64,000 nucleotides of DNA from Symmachiella dynata. Lineage in GTDB: Bacteria; Planctomycetota; Planctomycetia; Planctomycetales; Planctomycetaceae. The position numbers were made by a program, and so were the translations under genes. The DNA is taken from contig NZ_CP036276.1 in the NCBI RefSeq assembly GCF_007747995.1, forward strand, positions 4,207,001-4,271,000. Reading direction: 5' to 3'. The number at the start of each line of letters is the position of its first letter. Position 1 is the stretch's first letter. The notes beneath the pieces were generated by a model. That model was not told the DNA's origin. It did not search any database and was given only the letters and a program-made list of their open reading frames with translations. Positions 18,572-27,815 of this stretch are shown piece by piece.

Positions 18572-20029
18572 TCAGGCAAAAACGTCGTGGATCACTTGGC
18601 CGCCCACATCGGTCAAAGTCTCGTCACGCCCCTGATGGAAGTAGGACAACATTTCATGGTCCAGCCCCATCGCATGCAAAATTGTCGCGTGCAAATCGTG
18701 CAAATGCACTTTGTTTTTCACCGCTTCAAAACCAAACTCATCGGTCTCGCCATAGGTCGTGCCCCCTTTGACACCCCCACCGGCCAGCCACATGCTGAAT
18801 CCATAAGGATTGTGATTGCGGCCCGGAGCATCTTTGCCTTCGCTAAACGGCATGCGCCCAAATTCACCGCCCCAGACGACCAACGTCTCATCCAACAACC
18901 CTCGTTGTTTTAGATCGGTCAATAATGCCGCAATCGGTTGGTCAACCTCCGCACCGTGTCTGCCGTGATTCTTTTCAATGCTTTCGTGCGCATCCCACGT
19001 CTCTTCAAGATGGCCGCCCCCCGAATAAAGCTGAATAAACCGCACGCCCCGTTCGACCAGACGCCGGGCAATCAAACAGTTGCGGCCATATTCGTCGGTC
19101 GGTTTTTTGCCCACGCCATACATCTCAAGCGTCTGTTCGTTTTCCTGTGACAAATCAACCGCTTCGGGAGTCGCCGACTGCATGCGATAGGCGAGTTCGT
19201 AACTGCTGATGCGGGCCGATAACTCGCGCCCACCGGGCCGCGCATCAAGATGACGTTGATTGATCTTGGCCAACAAATCAAGCTGTTCTCGCTGCACGGC
19301 CGACGTAATGTGCCCGGGACCTTTCAGATCCAAGATCGGATCGCCTACCGGTCGAAACAGCGTCCCCGCATAAGTCGCTGGCATGAATCCGCTCGACCAA
19401 TTCGGCTGCCCACCAATCGGCCCGCCCCGTTTGTCGAGAATCACCACATACCCCGGCAAGCTTTCGTTCTCCGAGCCGAGACCATACACGCTCCAACTCC
19501 CCAGCGACGGCCGACCGATCAATGTCTTGCCGGTGTTCATCGCCACCAGCGCGGAGCCGTGCGCGTGGCTGTCGGTATGGCAGGAATTGATCACGCACAG
19601 TTTATCGGCGTGTTCGCGGACCTTGGGGAAATAGTCCGAGACCAACAACCCGCTTTCCCCACCGGGGCGAAATTTTCTCCACGCGGGTGTCAAATATCCC
19701 ATGCGCCGCCCGCCGGAGTTGATGAACTTTTTGTCAGCGGGCAATTGCTTGCCGGCGAACTTCTCCAATTCCGGCTTGTAGTCAAACGTGTCGACCTGCG
19801 ATGGCGCCCCATTCATCATCAAAAAAATGCACGCCTTTGCCCGCGCCGGAAACTGCGGCTCCTTAACGGCTGTCGGATTGGCAGTCGCTTCGGCAGCACG
19901 CGCGCGGTTTGGGGAGAATCCATCACTGGACAACAAATTCGCCAGCGCCAAACCGGCGAACCCGCCCCCCATCTCCCACACGAATTCGCGACGGCTCTTG
20001 CCGCAAGGGAACATTTTTTGATTCGACAT
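18572..20029 (-). CDS. DUF1501 family secreted protein
   Basis: A 485-residue protein of the planctomycete DUF1501 family, related to the alkaline phosphatase/sulfatase fold. The N-terminus (SRREFVWEMGGGFAGLALANLL) resembles a twin-arginine signal, though with RRE in place of RRx-F-L/I. Family hallmarks are CIFLMMNGAPSQVDTFDYKP, HGSALVAMNTGKTLIGRPSLGSW (part shown), GPGHITSAV, and WGGEFGRMPFSEGKDAPGRNHNP (in part). The gene follows the cytochrome-type DUF1549/1553 gene with only eight bases between them, the usual pairing in planctomycetes, so the two should be cotranscribed. The molecular function of this family is not established; a role in polymer breakdown at the cell surface is inferred from lineage context. 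Confidence 0.85.
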   Translation of the reverse strand: MSNQKMFPCGKSRREFVWEMGGGFAGLALANLLSSDGFSPNRARAAEATANPTAVKEPQFPARAKACIFLMMNGAPSQVDTFDYKPELEKFAGKQLPADKKFINSGGRRMGYLTPAWRKFRPGGESGLLVSDYFPKVREHADKLCVINSCHTDSHAHGSALVAMNTGKTLIGRPSLGSWSVYGLGSENESLPGYVVILDKRGGPIGGQPNWSSGFMPATYAGTLFRPVGDPILDLKGPGHITSAVQREQLDLLAKINQRHLDARPGGRELSARISSYELAYRMQSATPEAVDLSQENEQTLEMYGVGKKPTDEYGRNCLIARRLVERGVRFIQLYSGGGHLEETWDAHESIEKNHGRHGAEVDQPIAALLTDLKQRGLLDETLVVWGGEFGRMPFSEGKDAPGRNHNPYGFSMWLAGGGVKGGTTYGETDEFGFEAVKNKVHLHDLHATILHAMGLDHEMLSYFHQGRDETLTDVGGQVIHDVFA

Positions 20030-20037
20030 TTACAGCC

Positions 20038-23019
20038 TCAATCGACATAGAGGAATTCGTTGGAGTTCAACAGCACATGTGCCAGCGATGCGAGCGCCAG
20101 CGTTTCCGGGGGGAGCAACTTTTTCGCAGCCGGTATGGCCGAGGGAATTTTATACTCCGCCAGCATCGCACGTTCGACAGACAACCGTTCCGCGTCGGAC
20201 AACGCCCGCGCATAAACACGGATTTCCGCAATCCCGCCGTTCCAGTATTCACCGTTAATGTTCCCCTGCTGGCCAATCACCCACGCGGTCGAGAGATTTC
20301 GCGGCGGTAAAGCACTATCGTGCGAGACGATTTCGCCGCCATTAAAAAAGACCGCCGACCGGTCCTCTCCATTGAGCGCGGTGAGCACGAACGGATTACG
20401 CTGATCGCCGATTTTCCCAGCAATGGAATACACATCACAAAAGCGTACGGTGTCCTGCCCCGTCAGTCCCAAAAACACCGACGTCCCCGCGTTGCCTGCG
20501 GCGCCGTTCCAATTGGAGATAATTTCCCGATGCCCGGTTTCCCCCTGATCATTGACCACCGCAAGGATTGTGAATTCTTGCCAGTCTAAGATCGCTCCGC
20601 TGAGCTTGAAAAATCTCCCCTGACCGTCAAACGCCACGACGGGGCGACCGACAAACCCTTCACTCTCCAAGCGGGGTTGTTGGTCCTTCTCAGTCGCCAC
20701 CGCATGATGTTCGTGTCCCGACTGGTCCTTCCATTGCGAAACGCGTCCCTCCGCGTCGATGGTCATGCCGCTGTCGGCCTTTAAGTGCAACACCAATGAT
20801 TCTCGTAAATCACCGGCCTGTGTCAGCTTCTTCTGCTTGGCCTGTTCTACCTCTTCACGTCGCAACTCTGCGAAACGTCGCGACTGATCTGCGAGATGCT
20901 GTACTGCCATTTTCATTTCTGCTTTCGACGGATCGCGTTCTAAAACGCGCGACCACAGCTGCTGCGCCTGTTCGCTGGGATCATTCGTCTCGGTTGCAAT
21001 CGACCGCGCTAACGTTTCACTGCGATCATGAACAAACCGATTATTCATCAGCGCCAACGCCTGCGTCGGCACGGTCGTGACGTCGCGTTGTCCGCAGGAT
21101 TGGGTCACATCACAAAAATCAAACGTCGTCATCATCGGCGGCAGCAGGCCACGTTTCGAGAACATGTACAAGCTGCGCCGCAGTTGTTCCTGTTGCGACG
21201 AGGCTTGCCAGGCGCTCGATTTCATCGATAAGCCTTCCAAGGCCTCACTGCTGACCGATGGCCGAAAACCAGGGCCGCCCAAACGCAGGTCCAACTCCCC
21301 AGTCGTCGCCAACATCGAATCCCGTAGCGCCTCCGCATCCAACCGCTGCCGCTCCGCGCGCCACCACAGGCGATTGCCGCTATCTCGAACTTCGTAGTCG
21401 GCATACTCGGGATGCAGCGACGATTGCTGCCAAGTTTGGGACGTGAGGATCAAGCGGTGCATGCGTTTGATCGTCCAACCGCCGCTTTGAAACTCCGCCG
21501 CCAACCAATCCAACAGTTGCGGATGCGTCGGCGGATCAGCCAAAAAGCCAAAGTTGTTGGGCGAACGGACAATTCCTTCTCCGAAGTGATGCAACCACAA
21601 CCGATTGACCAGCACCCGAGCCGTCAACGGATGGTCGGGGTGCGTGATCCAACGCGCCAATTGCAATCGGCGACCGGTTGTTTTGGCATCAGCTGCGGGC
21701 GGATCAAAATCATATTCCAGCTCTTCAACCATCGACAACGATGCCGGCGTCACTTCCTCCAGCGGCTGCTCCCGTTCCCCTTTCAGCAGACGATGCAGCG
21801 GACGCGGCTTCGTTCCCAAATCGGTCCACCCCAGTACGTCGTTCACTTCCAATTCCTCGGGACTCGGCCCCCCCACCAACTTACGATCCCGTGCGGCAAT
21901 CGGCCCGGCCCAGAACGCTGCGCCCATGCGGTAGTAGTCTAGCTGCGTGATCGGATCGAACTTGTGGGAATGGCAACGAGCACATTTCACCGTCATCCCC
22001 AGAAATGCCGAGGAGGTCGTATGGACCATGTCCTCCAACCGGTCATACTGATAATCGAGCGGCTCGTTCGGTTCATCGTTCCAAGTCCCCAAGCGAAGAA
22101 ACCCCGTCGCAATCACCGACTGTTCGTTGCGATCAGGCAGTTCGTCCCCCGCCAATTGTTCGACGACAAACTGGTGATACGGCATATCGTGATTGAGCGC
22201 ATCGACAACCCAGTCGCGATACTTCCACGCAAACGGCTTTTCCTGATCGCGCTCATAGCCACTCGTGTCGGCATAGCGAGCCAAATCCAACCAATACCGT
22301 GCCCAGCGTTCCCCGTAATGCGGCGAAGCCAGAAGTTCATCGACGGCCGCTTCCCATGCTGTCGATGAATCATCCGCTTCAAATTTTTCAATCTGCGCTT
22401 GCGTGGGCGGCAGACCGATCAGGTCGTAGTACAGTCGCCGCAATAGCGTTCGTTTGTCCGCTGGGGGAGCGGGCACCATATCCGCCTGTTCCAGTCGTGC
22501 CCGAACAAACGCATCGATGGGATTTGCCGGTTGCGGTTCTGTTTTTAACTGTGGCACATCCGGACGGCGGATCGGCTGTAGCGACCACCAGTCACGCCCC
22601 GCACGGACCTCGTTGGTCCGTTCAAACCAATCCAACGTCCGTCCTTTCGGCCAAGGCGCCTTAGCGGCAACCCAACGCTCAAGCAGTTGCACTTCCTCGG
22701 CCGGGAGTTTCTGTGGGATTCCCTTGATGGCCGGCGGCATTTCTCCTTCATGAACGCGCAGAAGCAGAAAGCTCTCCTCAGGCGATTCCCCATCGATCAC
22801 CGCACCGTTGTCTCCCCCTTTGCGCAAGCCCGCTTCGCCCGTCAAAACCAAATTCCCGGAGGGATTGCTGCCTTGGTGGCATTCCACGCAGCGTTTGATC
22901 AACAGCGGAGCGATTTCAGCTTCAAAATCGGGAGCCTGATCCGCTGCATGCGTTGCGTTCGCCAACAGGACCAATAACAACCACGCCCAGGACGAGCAGC
23001 GAGAGAAGGAGGAAGCCAT
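20038..23019 (-). CDS. Cytochrome-type DUF1549/DUF1553 protein with inserted LamG-like domain
   Basis: A 993-residue secreted protein with a signal peptide (about 1-26). A cytochrome-c-like domain (PSCyt1) carries a heme motif CVECH (44-48). DUF1549 follows with a second CxxCH (CARCHSHKFDP), then DUF1553 with RWARYWLDLARYADTSGYE-like and NRLWLHHFGEG motifs. Residues about 742-958 form a LamG/concanavalin-like module (LKADSGMTIDAEG, WKDQSGHEHHAV, WNGGIAEIRVYARALSDAE). It is inserted inside DUF1553, because the family's closing motif ASLAHVLLNSNEFLYVD comes only after it. The gene is first of a two-gene operon with DUF1501 and is divergent from a paralogous operon. A role in binding or oxidising polysaccharides outside the cytoplasm is inferred. 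Confidence 0.88.
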   Translation of the reverse strand: MASSFSRCSSWAWLLLVLLANATHAADQAPDFEAEIAPLLIKRCVECHQGSNPSGNLVLTGEAGLRKGGDNGAVIDGESPEESFLLLRVHEGEMPPAIKGIPQKLPAEEVQLLERWVAAKAPWPKGRTLDWFERTNEVRAGRDWWSLQPIRRPDVPQLKTEPQPANPIDAFVRARLEQADMVPAPPADKRTLLRRLYYDLIGLPPTQAQIEKFEADDSSTAWEAAVDELLASPHYGERWARYWLDLARYADTSGYERDQEKPFAWKYRDWVVDALNHDMPYHQFVVEQLAGDELPDRNEQSVIATGFLRLGTWNDEPNEPLDYQYDRLEDMVHTTSSAFLGMTVKCARCHSHKFDPITQLDYYRMGAAFWAGPIAARDRKLVGGPSPEELEVNDVLGWTDLGTKPRPLHRLLKGEREQPLEEVTPASLSMVEELEYDFDPPAADAKTTGRRLQLARWITHPDHPLTARVLVNRLWLHHFGEGIVRSPNNFGFLADPPTHPQLLDWLAAEFQSGGWTIKRMHRLILTSQTWQQSSLHPEYADYEVRDSGNRLWWRAERQRLDAEALRDSMLATTGELDLRLGGPGFRPSVSSEALEGLSMKSSAWQASSQQEQLRRSLYMFSKRGLLPPMMTTFDFCDVTQSCGQRDVTTVPTQALALMNNRFVHDRSETLARSIATETNDPSEQAQQLWSRVLERDPSKAEMKMAVQHLADQSRRFAELRREEVEQAKQKKLTQAGDLRESLVLHLKADSGMTIDAEGRVSQWKDQSGHEHHAVATEKDQQPRLESEGFVGRPVVAFDGQGRFFKLSGAILDWQEFTILAVVNDQGETGHREIISNWNGAAGNAGTSVFLGLTGQDTVRFCDVYSIAGKIGDQRNPFVLTALNGEDRSAVFFNGGEIVSHDSALPPRNLSTAWVIGQQGNINGEYWNGGIAEIRVYARALSDAERLSVERAMLAEYKIPSAIPAAKKLLPPETLALASLAHVLLNSNEFLYVD

Positions 23020-23394
23020 TTTTGATTAGCACCTTCGCGTTTGGAGATCGCCGGAATTTGATCGACTTACCAATCTACAACCCGCCGCCTATTATTTCAA
23101 CGGTATTTACAAAATGGCGTTATCTATTCTGGTTCCTCACCTGAAATCTGTGAGTGATGCGCAAATCCATTCCACCGAAACAGTACGATCTCTTGTCGCA
23201 AGATGATGGATCGGGGTATCCTAAGTAATCGCTGCTCAACACCTTCAGGCAGTAATTGCCGATGTGTCGCCCTTGAGTTTTTGCCTTATTCCTCTGTCTG
23301 GTTCTCCCAACAGAGCAGTACGCACAGGATCAGCTGGTCGACGCATTTAGATGCCCAACAAGAACGACTCGCCCATTGGGCTGGAGACGATTGC
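23020..23394. other. Shared intergenic region of two divergent paralogous operons
   Basis: About 375 bases between two head-to-head DUF1549/1553 genes. It should contain both promoters. An open frame continues upstream of the plus-strand gene to 23203, but that part reads as non-conserved sequence and ends in front of a clear signal peptide start. I see no strong operator palindrome. Confidence 0.5.
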
Positions 23395-26304
23395 ATGACT
23401 CGATTGTCATTTTGGATACATGCTGTATTGGCTGCACCACTTGTGTTGGTGGGCTTTTCGCCGTTATTGCTCGCGGCGGATGATCCCGGCGACGCCAACG
23501 CCCAGAAGGTATTTTTCCAGCAGAAGGTTGCACCGATTCTCGTCGGTCGCTGCCTGGAATGTCACGGTTCGGAACACAAGGGCGAACTGGACCTTCGCAG
23601 CAAAGCGACCGCGCTGAAAGGGGGCGAGAGCGGATCAGTCATCGAACCGGGAGACGTCGATTCGAGCCTGCTTTACGACTATGTCGTCAACGAAGAAATG
23701 CCGCCTAAGAAACCTCTCTCCGACGACGAAATGGCGGCGCTCAAACAGTGGATCGAAAGCGGCGCCTATTTTCCCTCTGAACCTCTGAATCAGTTCGCCA
23801 CGTCGACCGACACGCGAGCGGGGTACGACTGGTGGTCGTTACGACCGCTGGCAGAGGTCTCGCCACCCACGCCGGATGGAATTCCCGCCGCCTGGAATGA
23901 AAACCCGATCGACCGTTTTGTCTTCGCCAAACTGGTCGAAAAGCAACTGCAACCCTCAGCCCCCGCGCAGCGACGCCAACTGCTGCGCCGCATCACCTAC
24001 GACCTGATCGGCTTGCCCCCCACGCCGGAAGAGGTCGACGATTTTGTCAACGACGATTCCCCTGATGCTTACGAACGGGTCGTTGATCGCTTACTGGCAT
24101 CGCCACATTACGGCGAACAATGGGGCCGGCATTGGTTGGACGTGATTCGCTTTGGGGAAAGCCGAGGTTTCGAGCGTAACGAGATCATCAACAACGCTTG
24201 GCCGTTTCGCGATTATGTCATACGCTCGTTCAACGAAGACAAACCGTTTGACCAAATGGTCCTGGAACATCTCGCCGGCGATGTGATCGGCGAGGGTGAT
24301 CCCGATGTGGAGATCGCCACCACATTTCTGGTCAGCGGCCCGTACGACGATGTCGGCAATCAAGATGCGGCGCAGGCGGCCCAAATCCGTGCGAACACAA
24401 TCGACGAAATCATCCGCGCTACCAGCGAAGCATTCCTAGGCCTGACCGTCGGCTGCTCACGCTGCCACAATCACAAATTCGATCCGGTCACGCAAGACGA
24501 CTACTACAGCCTATACGCGACCTTCGCCGGTGTGCATCACGGCGTGCGGGTTATCGCCACAGCGGAGCAAAAACAACAACACGCCGCTGCCTTGCAACCG
24601 CTCCAAGAAACTCAAAAACAACTGGAAAAACAACGGGGCGAACTCGAAAACGAGATCAACAAACGGGGCGAAGAAAAAGCCGCCGACTTTGAATCCGCTT
24701 GGACACGGGAAGCAGTCCGGCGAACCGGCGCCGAGGAAACCTTCCCGCCGGTCCCCGCCAAATTCATCCGACTGACCGTCGAGGGTGTCGATAACAATCC
24801 TCAGGCCCGTACCGGTTACAGAATCGAAGAATTCGAAGCCTGGACCGCCGGACCGCAGAGCCAAAATGTCGCCGCCGCCAAAAACGGCGGCAAAGCGACC
24901 GGACGTAGCCGCACGGCAAAAGACTTCGATGCGTATAACGCCATGCAAACCATCGATGGTCGATTCGGTGCTCGGTGGATCGCCACCGGACCGGAATTGA
25001 CAATCGAATTTGCCGAGCCGCAAACGATCGAGCGCGTTTTGTTTTCCAGCGATCGCGCCGGTCAAGCCGGCAGCCAGACGATAGCAACGTTCGTTTGCGA
25101 ATATCGTCTCAGTGTCTCTCTTGATGGTGAAACATGGACCGAAGTCGCCTCGACGGCCGATCGCAAACCGGTGAGCGCAGCCCACCGCCGTAAGCGGTTG
25201 ATGGATGCCGTCATCACGGCAGCGGAGAAGAAACAGCTCGCCGACTTGGGTCGCCAACTGGCTGAAGTCCGCCAACAACAATCAAAAATTGCGCCGCTGC
25301 CCGCTTGGTGGGCGGGTACATTCTCAGCGGCCAATGGGCCGTTTCACGTCTTTTTGGGAGGCAGTCCTCAGCGTCCCGGACGCACGGTCGTTCCGGCAAG
25401 TCTGTCGACCTTGAGCAAAGTCGCCCGGGAATATCAACTTTCCAACAAATCCCCGGAAGGCGAGCGGCGTCTGTCTCTGGCCAAATGGCTCATCGCCGAT
25501 GACAATCCTCTACCCGCCCGTGTGTTGGCCAACCGTCTGTGGCATTACCATTTCGGGACCGGCATCGTCGCCACGCCCAGCGACTTTGGCTTCATGGGTG
25601 TCCCGCCCACTCATCCGCAGTTGTTGGATTGGTTAGCGAGACAATTGCAGGAAAACGGCTGGCAGCTCAAGCCGCTGCATAAACAGATTGTGATGTCGCA
25701 AGCGTACCGGCAGTCGTCGACCTATCGTGAGGATTTTGCCAAAGTCGATGCCGATAGCCGTTACCTGTGGCGATTTCCACCACGACGATTGACGGCTGAG
25801 GAAATCCGCGACGCGATGTTAATGGCCGGCGGAAAACTGGATCGTCGCGCGGGGGGACCGGGATTTCGCCTGTACCGTTATTTGCAGGACAATGTCGCCA
25901 CCTATGTCCCGCTGGATGATTTTGGACCGGAGACATACCGCCGTAGCGTCTATCACCAAAATGCCCGTGCTTCACGGATCGACTTGATGACCGATTTCGA
26001 TAGCCCCGACTGCGCGTTCGCGACGCCACGCCGCTCATCAACCACTTCACCGCTGCAAGCGCTGACGTTGATGAACCACAAATTCACACTCGACATGGCC
26101 GCCGCACTGGCGGACCGTATCGGGAGCGAACTACCCGATTCGCCCTCACCCGCTGCACAGGTCGGACGTGCGTTTGAACTCTGTTTCTGCCGTGCACCGA
26201 CCGACGACGAGACAAACGCTTGCTCGGCACTTGTGAAACAACATGGTTTGCCGGCGCTGTGCCGTGTCCTGTTGAACTCAAACGAGTTCATTTATTTGAA
26301 TTGA
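23395..26304 (+). CDS. Cytochrome-type DUF1549/DUF1553 protein with inserted F5/8-like domain
   Basis: A 969-residue secreted protein. I chose the ATG at 23395 because it opens a signal peptide (LSFWIHAVLAAPLVLVGFSP) and TGGAGACG lies upstream. A PSCyt1 heme motif CLECH is at 53-57. DUF1549 holds a second motif CSRCH (354-358). Between DUF1549 and DUF1553 there is an insertion: a coiled coil (about 391-425), a discoidin/F5-F8 type C-like galactose-binding module (about 454-590, with PAKFIRLTVEGVDNN, GYRIEEFEAW, VSLDGETWTEV) and a second helical segment (about 600-635). DUF1553 then ends with LCRVLLNSNEFIYLN. It is followed nine bases later by its DUF1501 partner and is a paralogue of the 20038-23019 gene, which has a different inserted module. 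Confidence 0.87.
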   Translation: MTRLSFWIHAVLAAPLVLVGFSPLLLAADDPGDANAQKVFFQQKVAPILVGRCLECHGSEHKGELDLRSKATALKGGESGSVIEPGDVDSSLLYDYVVNEEMPPKKPLSDDEMAALKQWIESGAYFPSEPLNQFATSTDTRAGYDWWSLRPLAEVSPPTPDGIPAAWNENPIDRFVFAKLVEKQLQPSAPAQRRQLLRRITYDLIGLPPTPEEVDDFVNDDSPDAYERVVDRLLASPHYGEQWGRHWLDVIRFGESRGFERNEIINNAWPFRDYVIRSFNEDKPFDQMVLEHLAGDVIGEGDPDVEIATTFLVSGPYDDVGNQDAAQAAQIRANTIDEIIRATSEAFLGLTVGCSRCHNHKFDPVTQDDYYSLYATFAGVHHGVRVIATAEQKQQHAAALQPLQETQKQLEKQRGELENEINKRGEEKAADFESAWTREAVRRTGAEETFPPVPAKFIRLTVEGVDNNPQARTGYRIEEFEAWTAGPQSQNVAAAKNGGKATGRSRTAKDFDAYNAMQTIDGRFGARWIATGPELTIEFAEPQTIERVLFSSDRAGQAGSQTIATFVCEYRLSVSLDGETWTEVASTADRKPVSAAHRRKRLMDAVITAAEKKQLADLGRQLAEVRQQQSKIAPLPAWWAGTFSAANGPFHVFLGGSPQRPGRTVVPASLSTLSKVAREYQLSNKSPEGERRLSLAKWLIADDNPLPARVLANRLWHYHFGTGIVATPSDFGFMGVPPTHPQLLDWLARQLQENGWQLKPLHKQIVMSQAYRQSSTYREDFAKVDADSRYLWRFPPRRLTAEEIRDAMLMAGGKLDRRAGGPGFRLYRYLQDNVATYVPLDDFGPETYRRSVYHQNARASRIDLMTDFDSPDCAFATPRRSSTTSPLQALTLMNHKFTLDMAAALADRIGSELPDSPSPAAQVGRAFELCFCRAPTDDETNACSALVKQHGLPALCRVLLNSNEFIYLN

Positions 26305-26313
26305 GGAACCCGT

Positions 26314-27747
26314 ATGTTTTCTCCCTCGTTATTCGATCGCCGCGGCTTCCTCGGTAATGTCTATACGGCGCTGGCCGGGATCGGCCTGGGACATCTGTCC
26401 GGGCGCGATCTGTTCGCCAGCGATGCCGCTTGGGCGCCGGGCCAAGGCAAAACGCATTTTCCCCCCAAAGCCCGCCGCGTCCTGCAGATTTTCTGCCCGG
26501 GGGCTGCGTCTCACATGGATCTGTGGGAGCACAAACCAGCACTAGATAAAATGCATGGCCAACCGCTGCCCGGCGAAGAAAACCTGGTCAGTTTCCAGGG
26601 CAAAAACGGAGCACTGATGAAAAGCCCTTGGGCTTTCGCTCCCGCCGGCGAAAGCGGAAAGATGTTCACCAGCCTGCTGCCGCACATGAGCCAGCATGTC
26701 GACGACATCGCCTTCGTCCATTCGATGACGTCTAAAACCAACACGCACGGCCCCGGTTGTGTGTTCATGAACACCGGCCATACCACGGAAGGCTTCCCCA
26801 GCACCGGTGCTTGGATGAGTTATGCGCTGGGCAGCGCGAATGATAATCTCCCGACTTATGTCGCCATCCCTGACATTCGTGGCGAACCGCCCAATGGCAA
26901 GGCCAATTGGAGCAACGGCTTCCTTCCCGCCCGACACCAAGCGATCATGATGAGCTCGCAACAGCCGATTCGCAATCTGCAGCGTCCGAGTACTATTTCG
27001 GCTGATGAAGAGAGCGCATCGCGCAAACTGTTGGAACAACTGAATCAACGGCATGCCGAGGCCAACCCCGGCCAATCAGAACTGCTCGCGCGGATTTCGG
27101 CCTATGAACTGGCGGCACGCATGCAACTGTCTGCCCCGGAAGTTTCGGACTTAGCGTCCGAGTCAGCCGCCGTGCATAAAATGTACGGGACTGGCGATAC
27201 CAACAAGCTGAAAGCGGGCTATGCTCGCAATTGCTTGTTAACCCGGCGATTACTGGAACGAGGAGTGCGGTACGTTAACCTCTACTGCGCATCCCGCGCC
27301 TCGGGCGTCGATGGGTTACTCAATTGGGATGCGCACAAAACACTCAAGCCCGACTACGAGCGGCATGGCCCGGTGTTCGATCAACCGACGGCGGCTCTGC
27401 TGAGCGACTTGAAAAAGTCCGGTCTACTGGAGGATACCTTGGTGCTGTGGACGACGGAATTCGGCCGCATGCCCACACATCAAGCCGGTACGACGGGACG
27501 CGACCACAATCCCGATGGATTCACCTGTTGGATGATGGGGGCCGGCGTGAAAGGGGGCATCAGCTACGGCGCAACTGACGAATTTGGCCGCCGCGCCGCT
27601 GAAAACATCACCACAGTTTGGGACTTTTACGCCACGGTGCTGCACTTGCTGGGCTACGACCACACCAAATTAACGTGGTACCACAACGGCCTCGACCGGC
27701 GCCTGACCGATGTTCACGGACACGTGATCGACCCGTTGTTGGCGTAA
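26314..27747 (+). CDS. DUF1501 family secreted protein (second copy)
   Basis: A 477-residue DUF1501 protein, partner of the preceding DUF1549/1553 gene, nine bases downstream. Its N-terminus (FDRRGFLGNVYTALAGIGLG) looks like a twin-arginine signal. Family motifs are RRVLQIFCPGAASHMDLWEH, MNTGHTTEGFPSTGAW, ELAARMQLSAPEVSDLASES, NCLLTRRLLERGVRYVNLY and WTTEFGRMPTHQAGTTGRDH. It aligns by eye with the DUF1501 protein at 18572-20029 but is clearly diverged. The stop is followed by a long palindrome that separates it from the convergent helicase gene. Exact biochemical role unknown. Confidence 0.86.
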   Translation: MFSPSLFDRRGFLGNVYTALAGIGLGHLSGRDLFASDAAWAPGQGKTHFPPKARRVLQIFCPGAASHMDLWEHKPALDKMHGQPLPGEENLVSFQGKNGALMKSPWAFAPAGESGKMFTSLLPHMSQHVDDIAFVHSMTSKTNTHGPGCVFMNTGHTTEGFPSTGAWMSYALGSANDNLPTYVAIPDIRGEPPNGKANWSNGFLPARHQAIMMSSQQPIRNLQRPSTISADEESASRKLLEQLNQRHAEANPGQSELLARISAYELAARMQLSAPEVSDLASESAAVHKMYGTGDTNKLKAGYARNCLLTRRLLERGVRYVNLYCASRASGVDGLLNWDAHKTLKPDYERHGPVFDQPTAALLSDLKKSGLLEDTLVLWTTEFGRMPTHQAGTTGRDHNPDGFTCWMMGAGVKGGISYGATDEFGRRAAENITTVWDFYATVLHLLGYDHTKLTWYHNGLDRRLTDVHGHVIDPLLA

Positions 27748-27758
27748 CCGACAGACAA

Positions 27759-27799
27759 TAAAAAAAGTGCCACTGGCGCTTGGTTCGCCAGTGGCACTT
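27759..27799. terminator. Palindromic repeat acting as terminator
   Basis: A perfect 14-base inverted repeat (AAGTGCCACTGGCG at 27765-27778 and CGCCAGTGGCACTT at 27786-27799) with a seven-base loop. On the minus strand the stem is followed by a T-run (TTTTTTA), which makes a standard terminator for the DEAD-box gene. The core GTGCCACTGGCG matches the repeat cluster at 3316-3380. Confidence 0.8.
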
Positions 27800-27815
27800 G
27801 ATCATTCATTCATTC

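Noticed and set aside
23203-23394. Upstream extension of the plus-strand DUF1549/1553 gene
   Set aside because: The extension is non-conserved in look and precedes a clear signal peptide start at 23395 with its own ribosome binding site.
24511-25281. Minus-strand open frame within the F5/8-like insert region
   Set aside because: Antisense to a clear coding region; compositional shadow.
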